NCBI GenBank assembly: GCA_964511535.1
Contig: CAZEFW010000095.1
Coordinates: 1-35,622 of the forward strand
Length of the DNA: 35,622 nucleotides
Direction: 5' to 3'
Source: CAZCFB01 sp964511535
GTDB taxonomy: Bacteria > Myxococcota_A > Polyangia > GCA-2747355 > CAZCFB01
Part shown: one piece after another, positions 9,794 to 19,120 of the stretch
Position numbering within the stretch: the stretch's first letter is position 1
How the letters are laid out: each line of letters opens with the position of its first letter
The notes under the pieces: model-generated
What the model was told of the DNA's origin: nothing
Databases searched by the model: none
The model's input: only the letters and a program-made list of their open reading frames with translations
Made by a program: the position numbers and the translations under genes

Positions 9794-9879
9794 GGACGCG
9801 CCTCCGCTCCGAAACTCACCCTCCCATCATCGCCCCCGGCGCGGGGGGGCCGCAAGGTCGCCGTTACGCGACGCCCTGA

Positions 9880-10647
9880 TCAGAGCAGGAAGGGGATCAC
9901 CGCCCGGCGGCGCGGCGGGTAGTCGGGGAACTTCTCCCGGTACCACTTGTGGTGGGTCAGCGCCCGCGGCAGCAGGTTGGCCGCGGTCCACGCGGCGAAG
10001 GCGAGGCCGGGGGTGGACCAGGTGAGCAGGGCCCAGCCGCACCACTCCACCATCTCGCCCAGGTAGTTGGGGCAGGTGACCAACCGGAACAGGCCGCCGT
10101 GGGGGATCTTGTAGCCCGTCTCGCCCGGAGCGCGCAGGTTGATCAGGATGGTGTCGGAGTGCAGGTTCGCTGCCAGCCCGACGAGGAACACCGCCACCCC
10201 GGCCAGGAAGCGCGGGTCGGTCAGCCAGTCGGCCGGGTACTCCGGACCGAGGGCGGTGAAGTAGCGCCCGTTGAGGTAACCGTTTACGCCATTGAAGAAG
10301 ATGGCCATCAGCGCCACGGACAGGGGCATGGTCTTGCCCGCCAGCCGGGCGCGGAAGGGGTAGATGAACGACCGGTGTATGTAGTGCAGCTCCCACAGCC
10401 CGAGGAAGACCCACGCCGCCGCGCTCACGGGCCGCGGCGCCACCAGGTAGAACACCAGGATCACCAGGGCGGCGGGCGCCTCCATCACGACCCAGCCCAG
10501 GGCGCTCGGGATGGTGGGCCCCCAGCCGCCGCGGCTGTGGCGGCCGTAGGGCGCCGTGATGAACAGCAGCGCCAGGAAGACCACCGCCGAGAGGATGAAC
10601 CAGCTGTAAAGCAGGTAGGTATGGACCTGGGCTTCGCTCATGGGCAT
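9880..10647 (-). CDS. 3-oxo-5-alpha-steroid 4-dehydrogenase (steroid 5-alpha-reductase) family protein
   Basis: 255 residues, close to the 259 of human SRD5A1, with six or so hydrophobic segments. The C-terminal half carries the family signatures in order: NLHSDTILINLR, GETGYKIPHGGLF (NADPH-binding region), CPNYLGEMVEWCGWAL, HHKWYREKFPDYP and a terminal IPFLL. I recall near-identical spacing in SRD5A1. The family uses NADPH to reduce the delta-4 double bond of 3-oxosteroids in a membrane; some relatives act on other enone or polyprenoid lipids, so the substrate in this bacterium is open. Start is ATG 10647, or ATG 10641 two codons on; neither has a strong ribosome site. No other sterol gene is in the window. 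It lies 86 bp upstream of the Cys-rich lipoprotein gene on the same strand. Confidence 0.88.
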   Translation of the reverse strand: MPMSEAQVHTYLLYSWFILSAVVFLALLFITAPYGRHSRGGWGPTIPSALGWVVMEAPAALVILVFYLVAPRPVSAAAWVFLGLWELHYIHRSFIYPFRARLAGKTMPLSVALMAIFFNGVNGYLNGRYFTALGPEYPADWLTDPRFLAGVAVFLVGLAANLHSDTILINLRAPGETGYKIPHGGLFRLVTCPNYLGEMVEWCGWALLTWSTPGLAFAAWTAANLLPRALTHHKWYREKFPDYPPRRRAVIPFLL

Positions 10648-10707
10648 GTATCATGAACGCCAGGCCGGGTCGTTGACAACGAATGAACAGAGGCCGGGAG
10701 ATTTGAC

Positions 10708-11139
10708 ATGAGCAAGACCGCCGCCATCGCCTGCTGTTCGTTGTGTCTGCTGTGCGCCTGCGGGGGCGCAGCCAGCGAGTCGCCGCCGCCGCAGACCGCC
10801 GCAGAGCCCATCTCCACCACCACCACCGCCGGCGAGAAGGACCTGCGCTCCAGCGAGGTGGTCTCCTTCGTGCTCGGGCGCGCCGAGGCGGCCTACATGG
10901 ACGGCCGCTGGGGCGCGGTGGTGGTGGACGCGGGCCGGGTGCTGCGCGGGCTGGCCAGCCAGGACGAGTTCTACGCCGCCTCGCGCCTGCTCGGCCTCGC
11001 CTCGTGCAAGCGCAAGGACCCGCGGCCGATCCCCACGGTCTGGGGGCGGCTGGGGCAGGCGGATCGGAGCCAGCTGCGCGCCGAGTGCGCCCGCAGCGGC
11101 ATCACCCTGGACGAGGCGGGGAGACCTACAGGGGAGTGA
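10708..11139 (+). CDS. Small lipoprotein with a TPR-like C-terminal domain
   Basis: 143 residues. Cys-rich signal peptide with lipobox LCAC (Cys18 lipidated), then a Pro/Thr-rich linker (19-42). The rest is helical and ends SQLRAECARSGITLDE. That tail, with its preceding 'Y..G.w..A......L' and 'lasCkrkD', aligns with residues of the lipoprotein at 18058-18957, which ends the same region DRNYMATICRRNKVSLE. The two are therefore likely distant paralogues sharing one TPR-like unit. Function not recognised. GGGAG about 7 bp before ATG supports the start. Its last 14 bp overlap the 3' end of the convergent lipoprotein gene. Confidence 0.75.
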   Translation: MSKTAAIACCSLCLLCACGGAASESPPPQTAAEPISTTTTAGEKDLRSSEVVSFVLGRAEAAYMDGRWGAVVVDAGRVLRGLASQDEFYAASRLLGLASCKRKDPRPIPTVWGRLGQADRSQLRAECARSGITLDEAGRPTGE

Positions 11140-11755
11140 TGGTCAGGTTGTCGAAGGAGAGCTCCGACTCCCAGTTGTTGAAGCCGAAGTAGGAGTGCGA
11201 GTCCCCGGTGAGGGGCTCGGGGTCGTCCATCTCGAGGAACGGCTTGCCGTCGATGTACCACTCCACCTTGCTCCCCTTGCGCCGGATCTTGAACTTGTAG
11301 GACTGCCCCTTGACCACCTTGACGTCGCCGCGGGTCTTGCGATTGTCGGCGTGCTCGTCCATGCGGCACAGGGCGCTGGTGGTGTTACCCCAGCCGCCGA
11401 AGATGAACACGTAGCTCGACGCGGTGTAGGCCCCGCGGGTGCGCGCGAAGGTCTGGCCGTCGCCCCACGCCTCCACCTTGATGTCGCCGGCGTCGCTGTT
11501 GGACGTGACGTCGAAGGTGATCTCGGCGTCCCTGGGCAGCCGCTTCTTGAGCCACAGGGGGTGGTTGTAGGCCCCCTTGACCGTCAGCTTGCCGGCCATG
11601 AGGCGGTACGGGCCGCCGGTGTTGTACCAGCGGGTGCCGAGCTCCTTGCGCTCGAAGTCCTCGGTGAAGGGCGCCGTGATCACCTCGTCTTTGGGGCAGC
11701 CGGCGAGGGTGAGCAGCGTCAGCAGGGCGGGCAGCGTCAGCAATGTTCTGGGCAT
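11126..11755 (-). CDS. Lipoprotein with a concanavalin/LamG-like (jelly-roll) domain
   Basis: 209 residues. Signal peptide and lipobox LAGC (Cys20). The remainder is beta-rich: FTEDFERKELGTRWYNTGGPYRLMAGKL, AEITFDVTSN, YKFKIRRKGSKVEWYIDG and a terminal FDNLTITPL. This is the pattern of secreted LamG/laminin-G-like or DUF1961-like sugar-binding jelly-rolls, where 'F.dnf.r..lg..W......w....g.L' opens and 'v.wyvdg' and 'fDnv.i' close. Probably an outer-membrane or surface lipoprotein that binds a glycan or another protein; no catalytic residues can be assigned. It is read divergently from the urocanase gene, with a candidate promoter inside the heptamer inverted repeat. Confidence 0.72.
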   Translation of the reverse strand: MPRTLLTLPALLTLLTLAGCPKDEVITAPFTEDFERKELGTRWYNTGGPYRLMAGKLTVKGAYNHPLWLKKRLPRDAEITFDVTSNSDAGDIKVEAWGDGQTFARTRGAYTASSYVFIFGGWGNTTSALCRMDEHADNRKTRGDVKVVKGQSYKFKIRRKGSKVEWYIDGKPFLEMDDPEPLTGDSHSYFGFNNWESELSFDNLTITPL

Positions 11756-11775
11756 CAGGTTCTTCTCCGTGGCCG

Positions 11776-11848
11776 GTCGACAGTCGACAGTCGACAGTCT
11801 ACAGTCCTTTTGCTTTTAACTGTCGACCGTCAACTGTCAACCGTTGAC
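11776..11848. repeat. Inverted pair of heptamer quartets (GTCGACA family)
   Basis: Left arm 11776-11803 is four heptamers: GTCGACA three times, then GTCTACA. Right arm 11821-11848 is four heptamers: TGTCGAC, CGTCAAC, TGTCAAC and CGTTGAC, each a variant of the reverse complement. A T-rich 17-bp spacer separates them. The arms could pair over 28 bp with some G:U wobble. The element fills most of the 108-bp gap between the divergent lipoprotein and urocanase genes, so it is likely in one or both 5' leaders. Confidence 0.85.
11813..11840 (-). promoter_or_regulatory. Candidate promoter for the jelly-roll lipoprotein gene
   Basis: On the minus strand TTGACA (11840-11835) and TAAAAG (11818-11813) are 16 bp apart. 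The -35 hexamer lies within the right heptamer arm, in CGGTTGACAGTTG, a 13-mer also present at the gspD promoter. The -10 is a poor match, so this is only a candidate. If correct, the transcript leader would contain the whole left arm. Confidence 0.35.
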
Positions 11849-11863
11849 TGAACAGGAGCCGCC

Positions 11864-13894
<2,031 letters not shown>

Positions 13895-13897
13895 CAT

Positions 13898-14908
13898 TTG
13901 GCAATCGAGGGCGACTTTGAGCACCACCCCCTGGCGGACCACTTCCACCGGCTGACCCCCGAGGACGTGCTCGACGCCGTGGAGCTGGGCGGCACCCGCT
14001 GCACCGGGCGATTCCTGGCCCTCAACAGCTACGAGAACCGGGTCTACCAGCTGGAGCTGGAGGACGGCTCCTTCGTGGTGGGCAAGTTCTACCGTCCCGG
14101 GCGCTGGGACCGACAGGCGATCCAGGAGGAGCATGACCTCCTGAGCGAGCTGGAGGAGCTGGAGATCCCGGTTGCCGGTCCGGTGCCCCTGGGCGACGGA
14201 GCCACCATCGGCGAGGTCCAGGGGATCCTGTTCTGCCTGTTCCCCCGGGTGGGCGGCCGCTGCCCCGAGGAGCTCAACGACGAGCAGGTGCAGATCCTCG
14301 GCCGGCTGGTGGCGCGGATCCACAACGTGGGCGCGCTCAAGGGATCGCCCGCAAGGCGTGACCTGTCGCCGGCCACCTACGGCCGCGACAACCTGGAACT
14401 GCTGCTGGAGCACGAGCTCATCGACGAGGACGCCGAGGAGGTGTACGCCGCCACGGTGGAGGCGCTGCTCCAGCGCATCGAGCCGATGTTCTCCGGCGTG
14501 CCGACCCACCGGATCCACGGTGACTGCCACCTGGGCAACCTGCTCTGGATGCCCGGGGATCCGTCCCCGGCCTTCGTGGACTTCGACGACATGGCCATCG
14601 GGCCGGCGGTGCAGGACATCTGGATGCTGGTGCCCTCCTATGACGCCGAGGGCCAGCGCCAGCGCCGCCTGATGCTCGAGGCGTACCGTGAGTTCCGGGA
14701 CTTCTCCGACACCTGGCTGCGGCTGGTTGAGCCCCTGCGGGCGCTGCGCTTCATCAACTACAGCACCTGGATCGCGCGCCGCTTCCGGGATCCAGCCTTC
14801 CAGCGCACCTTCACCCACTTCGGCACCGTGCAGTACTGGCAGCGCGAGATCCAGGACCTGCGCGAACAGATCGCGAGGATCGACCAGGAGAGCGACTGGG
14901 GGCTCTAG
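13898..14908 (+). CDS. srkA: SrkA/YihE-type serine/threonine protein kinase
   Basis: 336 residues from a TTG start, with GGAGAG 6 bp upstream, 3 bp after the urocanase stop. Aminoglycoside-phosphotransferase-like kinase fold. Visible motifs: glycine-poor N-lobe with FVVGKFYRPGRW (K63 as ATP-binding lysine), catalytic loop HGDCHLGN (207-214, base D209, N214) and metal-binding DFD (228-230) in FVDFDDMAIGPAVQDIW. The Arg- and Trp-rich tail (RALRFINYSTWIARRF) is characteristic of SrkA. In Escherichia coli SrkA (YihE) protects against stress-induced death in the Cpx response. The coupling to hutU suggests co-transcription but no obvious shared pathway. Confidence 0.92.
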   Translation: MAIEGDFEHHPLADHFHRLTPEDVLDAVELGGTRCTGRFLALNSYENRVYQLELEDGSFVVGKFYRPGRWDRQAIQEEHDLLSELEELEIPVAGPVPLGDGATIGEVQGILFCLFPRVGGRCPEELNDEQVQILGRLVARIHNVGALKGSPARRDLSPATYGRDNLELLLEHELIDEDAEEVYAATVEALLQRIEPMFSGVPTHRIHGDCHLGNLLWMPGDPSPAFVDFDDMAIGPAVQDIWMLVPSYDAEGQRQRRLMLEAYREFRDFSDTWLRLVEPLRALRFINYSTWIARRFRDPAFQRTFTHFGTVQYWQREIQDLREQIARIDQESDWGL

Positions 14909-15000
14909 CCGCGCCGCAAGCGCGCCTCCCTGGCCCGGCCTCAGCCCCGGCCCTCCCTGGCCCCAGCCCTCCCTATCCCCTGCCCCACCCGTACTGACGC

Positions 15001-15006
15001 TATAAT
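15001..15006 (+). promoter_or_regulatory. Consensus -10 box just before the phosphoesterase start
   Basis: TATAAT ends 6 bp before the ATG at 15013, so transcription from it would begin at or next to the start codon and give a leaderless message. The gene has no purine-rich ribosome site. The -35 region (about 14978-14983) is C-rich and poor. The upstream 90 bp (14909-15000) is a pyrimidine-rich stretch with three CCTCCCT copies and no gene. Confidence 0.4.
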
Positions 15007-15012
15007 CTGCCC

Positions 15013-16173
15013 ATGGCCTCACCCTCGCGCCTCCTGCTGGCCGCCCTGCTGGCCGTCGCCTGCTCCGAGGCGCCGCCCCGGGCGACGGATGCGAGCGCGC
15101 CCGACGGAAGCGCGCCACCCGACGGGGGCGCCGCCGCCTTCTCATTCCTGGTCCTGGGCGACAACCAGCCGCCCGGTGACGACTGCGACTCTCCCCTGGC
15201 CACGCCCGAGCTCCGGGCAGTGCCCCTGGCGGCGCGGTCGCTGAACCCTGGCTTCGTGCTGCACCTGGGCGACATGGTGGACATGGGCCGCGTGCCCGGC
15301 GCTTTCGACCAGTTCGAGCGCTGCTTCGCGCCGCTGCTGGAGGCCGCGCCTCTCTTCCCCACCGTGGGAAACCACGAGCTCGACTGGGGACTCGGCGCGG
15401 TGAGCTACCGGCGCTACCTGGCGCGCCAGCTGCTGCGGACCAACCCCGAGGCCGGAGGACCCGGGTTCGGCCAGGCTTTCCCCGCGACCTTCGAACGGGA
15501 CAGCGCGCGCCACCCGGACAGAGCGCAGGCCCTGCTCCTGGCGGCTGACACGGCTCCCAGCGGGCTGACTTACGGCACCTACTACGCATTCGAGCACCGC
15601 AACGCATTCTTCGTATCCATGGAGGTGGCGACGCGCTGGGATATCAACACGCCGCGACAGTGGCTCGAGGAGCAGCTCGCCCGGGCCCGCGCGACGCCCG
15701 GGATCCGGCATATCTTCGTCTTCATGCACAGCCCGGTCTACTCCACCTTCAAGGCAGAGATTGGCGGCGACAGCCTGCGCCCCGCGCGCCTGGCCTACGA
15801 GTCGCTGTTCAGGAAGTACGACGTGACCATGGTCTTCTCGGGCCACGCCCACACCTACGACCGGTTCCTGGTGCCAGACGACGGCATGCCCTCGCAGGTC
15901 TCGCCGCCGCCCACGCAGTACCGCCATGACGGCAAGGCCGTGCACTACCTGGTCATCGGTCCAGCGGGGGGTAATTATTTGCCGGGGGGATGTGCGCCAA
16001 CTCCACCGCCGCGGCAGGAGTTAAGCTATAACTATCTGCAAGCCAGGAAGTGCGGACAAAACATGGCCCGGGTGAGCGTGTCCGGGGATATGCTGGAGGT
16101 GCAGGTACTGGGCTTGGAGGGCGGCGTCGGCGGCTACAGATTGACCGAGTGGGACAGGTTCACGTTGAAGTAG
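15013..16173 (+). CDS. Calcineurin-like metallophosphoesterase lipoprotein
   Basis: 386 residues. Lipobox AVAC (Cys17 lipidated), then a Pro/Asp/Ala-rich linker to residue 40. The metallophosphoesterase core follows with its metal ligands in order: GDN (49-51, replacing the usual GDxH), GDMVD (86-90), GNHE (119-122), H239 in FMHSPVYS and GHAH (277-280) in SGHAHTYDR. The arrangement resembles purple-acid-phosphatase-like or Icc-type enzymes that use two metal ions to cleave phosphomonoesters or diesters. Probably acts at the outer membrane or in the periplasm; the substrate is unknown. The histidine of the first motif is replaced by Asn51, seen also in acid-phosphatase-like members. Confidence 0.88.
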   Translation: MASPSRLLLAALLAVACSEAPPRATDASAPDGSAPPDGGAAAFSFLVLGDNQPPGDDCDSPLATPELRAVPLAARSLNPGFVLHLGDMVDMGRVPGAFDQFERCFAPLLEAAPLFPTVGNHELDWGLGAVSYRRYLARQLLRTNPEAGGPGFGQAFPATFERDSARHPDRAQALLLAADTAPSGLTYGTYYAFEHRNAFFVSMEVATRWDINTPRQWLEEQLARARATPGIRHIFVFMHSPVYSTFKAEIGGDSLRPARLAYESLFRKYDVTMVFSGHAHTYDRFLVPDDGMPSQVSPPPTQYRHDGKAVHYLVIGPAGGNYLPGGCAPTPPPRQELSYNYLQARKCGQNMARVSVSGDMLEVQVLGLEGGVGGYRLTEWDRFTLK

Positions 16174-16269
16174 CGCATTGCCCCCACGTCGCAACCTTGA
16201 ACGATTTGATTGGCTTGAACATATGAAGCTCCAGTCCTTATTTGACCGCATCACCGGAGAAGCCACGCC

Positions 16270-17901
16270 ATGACCTTTCCCCATGACAAGAATCCGGATG
16301 ACCTGACTCAGGAGCGGGATCAGCTGCTGGGGGACAAGCGCCGCATGGACGGCAGGCTGTTCGACTACCACAGCCTGCTACGCTCCTCGCGCGCCCTGCA
16401 CCATTGCCGGCAGCCCGGGGAGCTGACCGACGTGATGAGGGCGATGATCCGGGACAAGCTGGGGGGCGCCAACATCTGGATCTACCTGTTCGAGCGGGAG
16501 GCAAAAGAGTTTCAGCTCATCGGCGCCACGGAAGAGTGCAAGCCCGCCAGCTTCGTGCTCGACCCGGGCATCCTGTGGCAGCTGCTGGTGCAGGGCGAGC
16601 CGCTGTCGGTGGTGGACATGGACGGGGGTTTCCGCTTCCCCGAGCTGTTCGCCACCACCGGCCTCGACAACCTGCCGGCGGTGGTCTGGGTGCCCATGGT
16701 GATGGAGGATAACCCCCTCGGCATCATCGCCCTGGGCGCGCTGCCGGGTGATGGGGAGTACACCCCGCGAGAGCTGGAGTTCCTGCGCACCCTGGCCGAG
16801 CAGGGCGCCGTGGCGCTGGCCTCCATCACCCTCTACCAGCGCCTTCAGAGCGAGCAGGCGCGCCTGGACCGCACCATCCGTGACCTGTCGGTGCTCTATG
16901 ACATCAGCCGCGCGGTGAGCCAGATCGACAACATGAAGCAGCTCCTGCTGGAGATCCTGGAGCGCGCCATCGAGCGGGTGGGCGCCGAGCGGGGCTCCAT
17001 CATGCTTTATGTTCAGGACGAAGATCTGCTCCGCCTCCAGGTCGTGCGGGGCCTGCCCGACCCCATCGTGGAGCAGCGCATCAACAGCGGCGAGCAGGAG
17101 TGCAAGACCTTCCGCCCCGGCGACGGCATCGCGGGGACAGTCTTCCAGACCGGCGAGGCGTACCTGTCCCACGACACGTCCAGCGACGAGAAGTTCGCGC
17201 CATCCGGGGAGACGCGGGTGGAGTCCATCGCCTGCTTGCCCCTGATCTGCAACGACCAGCCCATCGGCGTGCTGAACATCACCAACAAGCGGGAGAGCCA
17301 TTTCTGCTCCGAGGACGTGGAGATCCTGGCGGCCATCGCCGGCCAGGCGGCCCTGACTATCGAGAAGGCCGACCTGTATCAGCTGGCCATCACCGACGAG
17401 CTGACCGGGCTGTACGTGCGGCGCTATTTCTACCGCAGGCTCGACGACGAGCTGCGCCGCAGTAACCGCTACGAGACGACGGTGTCGATGGTCCTGCTGG
17501 ACATCGACCACTTCAAGAAGTTCAACGACACCCACGGGCACGCGGCGGGGGACGAGGTGCTCAAGGAGGTGTCGAAGTGCATGCTCCAGCAGTGCCGGGA
17601 GATCGACGTGGTGTCACGGTACGGCGGAGAGGAGTTCGCCGTGCTGCTGCCCGAGACGCCCCAGGAGGGCGCCCTGACCGCCGCCGAGCGCCTGCGCAGC
17701 AGCGTGGAGGCTGCGGAGGTGCAGTATGAGGGCAAGACCCTGAAGGTGACCATCAGCCTCGGCGTCTGCGAGGTGGCCGGCGAGAACAACACCCGCGAGG
17801 CCATCATCGGCGCGGCGGACATGGCGCTGTACCACGCAAAGGCCAGCGGCCGGAATCAGGTGGTGGCGTGGGAAGAGGGGATGGAGATGCCGGAGGAGTG
17901 A
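16270..17901 (+). CDS. Diguanylate cyclase with two GAF domains
   Basis: 543 residues, soluble. A short coiled coil (11-30) leads to GAF1 (about 45-190), a linker helix, GAF2 (about 210-365) and a GGDEF domain (about 372-535). The GGDEF domain looks active: DELTGLYVRRYF, the metal-binding DIDHFKKFNDTHGHAAGD and the signature GGEEF (452-456). An RxxD product-inhibition site (R443-D446) sits exactly five residues before it. The protein should make cyclic di-GMP in response to a ligand or signal bound by the GAF domains; Cys residues in GAF2 (C278, C322, C327, C346) could be redox-related but this is a guess. GGAG lies 10 bp before ATG. The 96-bp upstream gap has two TTGAAC boxes 18 bp apart (16197, 16215) and possible weak -10s. 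Confidence 0.93.
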   Translation: MTFPHDKNPDDLTQERDQLLGDKRRMDGRLFDYHSLLRSSRALHHCRQPGELTDVMRAMIRDKLGGANIWIYLFEREAKEFQLIGATEECKPASFVLDPGILWQLLVQGEPLSVVDMDGGFRFPELFATTGLDNLPAVVWVPMVMEDNPLGIIALGALPGDGEYTPRELEFLRTLAEQGAVALASITLYQRLQSEQARLDRTIRDLSVLYDISRAVSQIDNMKQLLLEILERAIERVGAERGSIMLYVQDEDLLRLQVVRGLPDPIVEQRINSGEQECKTFRPGDGIAGTVFQTGEAYLSHDTSSDEKFAPSGETRVESIACLPLICNDQPIGVLNITNKRESHFCSEDVEILAAIAGQAALTIEKADLYQLAITDELTGLYVRRYFYRRLDDELRRSNRYETTVSMVLLDIDHFKKFNDTHGHAAGDEVLKEVSKCMLQQCREIDVVSRYGGEEFAVLLPETPQEGALTAAERLRSSVEAAEVQYEGKTLKVTISLGVCEVAGENNTREAIIGAADMALYHAKASGRNQVVAWEEGMEMPEE

Positions 17902-18041
17902 GGAACAAAAAATAAGGAACTAGAAACAAAAAACAAAAAATGGGATTGGCTGCCCGCTCGTTGGGCCCAATCCCATTTTTCATTCTGCATTTCTTGTTTC
18001 TTGTTTTTTGTTTTTTGTTTCGCTCGAGCCGAGCGAAGCGA
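17902..18041. repeat. AACAAA/TTGTTTT heptamer arrays flanking the terminator, plus a GCTCG hairpin
   Basis: Left of the terminator, 17902-17943 reads as degenerate purine-rich heptamers (GGAACAA, AAAATAA, GGAACTA, GAAACAA, AAAACAA, AAAATGG). On the right, 17994-18021 is a clean quartet: TTGTTTC, TTGTTTT, TTGTTTT, TTGTTTC, the inverse complement of the left units. Immediately after is a perfect hairpin, TTCGCTCG-AGC-CGAGCGAA (18019-18037), followed by GCGAGG. A related CTCGCTTCGCTCG word follows heptamer blocks between gspE and gspF. Confidence 0.8.
17936..17980. terminator. Strong bidirectional intrinsic terminator
   Basis: A-tract and TGGGATTGG (17936-17949) pair perfectly with CCAATCCCA and T-tract (17967-17980), giving a 14-bp stem. 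Inside, GCCC/GGGC extend it by four pairs. The A- and T-tracts make it a terminator in both directions, right for the convergent diguanylate cyclase and AgmX-like lipoprotein genes whose stops flank it. Both sides run into A- or T-rich heptamers. Confidence 0.85.
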
Positions 18042-18057
18042 GGGTTGAGCGGCGGCG

Positions 18058-18957
18058 TCAGCGAAGGATGAACGGGTGGGTCACGGTCAGGGGCGGGCCG
18101 CTGAAGGTCGGGAACTTGGCGTCGGCCATGGCGCCTGCGATGCATTGACCGGTCATGTTCCCTGCGGTGACGCCGCCCACGGACTGGGCGCTGCGGACCT
18201 TGCCGTCCGGGCCGATCACCATCCGGATCAGGTAGAGCCCGGGCACCGGGAAGCGGTCCCGGCAGGCCGTCACCGCCGAGATGACCGTCTGGACCCCCTT
18301 CTTGATCCCGGCCTTGGTCAGCGCCCGGGGCGCCTCAACCGGCGTGTCCCGGGTGGCCAGGGCGGCGCCGGGGGGCGGCAGCGTCGTGGTGGCCGGAGCC
18401 GGCCCGCCGGCGCGGGTCCCCTGCCACTTGCCCGGCGCCGGCATGGCGGGCGCGGAGGCCTCCAGGCTCACCTTGTTGCGGCGGCAGATGGTGGCCATGT
18501 AGTTGCGATCCCGGACGTTCATCTTCTGGTAGGCCTGGCGCGCCGAGGCCACATCGCCGAGGTAACAGGAGCACACCCCTGACATCTGCAGGGCCTGCTT
18601 GTCGTTCGGCACCTGGATCAGGATGGTGCGCGCGTGCTCCCGCGCCTCGGAGTAGTTGCCAGCCACGTACTTGTCGCGCAGCTTGGCCCGCAGCACGGTC
18701 AGGTCGCCCGGCGGTGGCGGCGGCGGCTCCACCGAGAAGTCGGTGCTGTCGATCTTGGCCTTGGTCGCCGCAGGCAGGTCGCCCTCGGGCGTGGCAGCGG
18801 CCACCGGCGGCGGGCCGAGCTCCTTGCTGGCCAGCTTCTGCTCCAGCAGCGTCACCCGTTGTTCCAGGGACCGGATCTTTTCGTTTGTGGCGCACCCCGC
18901 GGTCAGCGCCAGGGACAACAGCACAGGCGCCACGAAGATCGTCAGTTTTCCATGCAT
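18058..18957 (-). CDS. Lipoprotein with coiled coil, TPR unit and AgmX/TonB-like C-terminal domain
   Basis: 299 residues from ATG 18957, with GGAGG 9 bp upstream; the frame extends upstream but without signal peptide. Lipobox TAGC (Cys22). A short coiled coil (about 26-46, IRSLEQRVTLLEQKLAS) and Pro-rich linker lead to a TPR-like region (about 85-160) with DKYVAGNYSEAREHARTIL. A second Pro-rich linker leads to a C-terminal domain (about 215-299) with VISAVTACRDRFPVPGLYLIRMVIGPDG and AGAMADAKFPTFSGP. This matches the AgmX/PglI or TonB-C-like domain common in Myxococcota, with its 'i..C.....p...G.v.....i...G.v' pattern. It is the last gene downstream of the T2SS cluster; a role in assembly or peptidoglycan-spanning contact is possible but unproven. 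TPR-like part is related to the lipoprotein at 10708. Confidence 0.8.
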   Translation of the reverse strand: MHGKLTIFVAPVLLSLALTAGCATNEKIRSLEQRVTLLEQKLASKELGPPPVAAATPEGDLPAATKAKIDSTDFSVEPPPPPPGDLTVLRAKLRDKYVAGNYSEAREHARTILIQVPNDKQALQMSGVCSCYLGDVASARQAYQKMNVRDRNYMATICRRNKVSLEASAPAMPAPGKWQGTRAGGPAPATTTLPPPGAALATRDTPVEAPRALTKAGIKKGVQTVISAVTACRDRFPVPGLYLIRMVIGPDGKVRSAQSVGGVTAGNMTGQCIAGAMADAKFPTFSGPPLTVTHPFILR

Positions 18958-19021
18958 TGCTTGAACCCTCCGGGGATGCGCCAACTCTCCCACGCCGCAC
19001 GCAATCCCGCTCGTTGCCCCA

Positions 19022-19050
19022 ATTTTCCGCTGACATTCCAGAAGGGTCAA
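19022..19050 (-). promoter_or_regulatory. Candidate promoter for the AgmX-like lipoprotein gene
   Basis: On the minus strand TTGACC (19050-19045) and GAAAAT (19027-19022) are 17 bp apart, giving a start about 58 bp before the ATG at 18957. A fair sigma70-like match, suggesting the gene can be read apart from the T2SS operon. Confidence 0.35.
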
Positions 19051-19073
19051 ATAATCGCCCGGGCCGGCCGCCC

Positions 19074-19101
19074 TCAAGCGCCAAGCTTCAAGCCTCGGGC
19101 C
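19074..19101. repeat. Heptamer quartet (TCAAGCC family)
   Basis: Four 7-bp units: TCAAGCG, CCAAGCT, TCAAGCC, TCGGGCC. Same family and length as the blocks at 27169 and 28464. It lies in the 163-bp gap between the SYLF-like gene and the AgmX-like lipoprotein gene, just upstream of the candidate promoter. Confidence 0.65.
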
Positions 19102-19120
19102 AGGCCGCGATTAAGCCCTA

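Noticed and set aside
9832..9850. Terminator after the steroid reductase gene
   Set aside because: GCCCCC/GGGGGC forms a good hairpin but no T-tract follows on the minus strand; it may only reflect G+C richness.
10673..10701. TTGACA promoter for the lipoprotein at 10708
   Set aside because: The hexamer is perfect but no acceptable -10 lies 16-18 bp downstream.
14909..15000. C-rich stretch as another heptamer array
   Set aside because: The three CCTCCCT copies are 27 and 16 bp apart, not multiples of seven; treated as low-complexity DNA.
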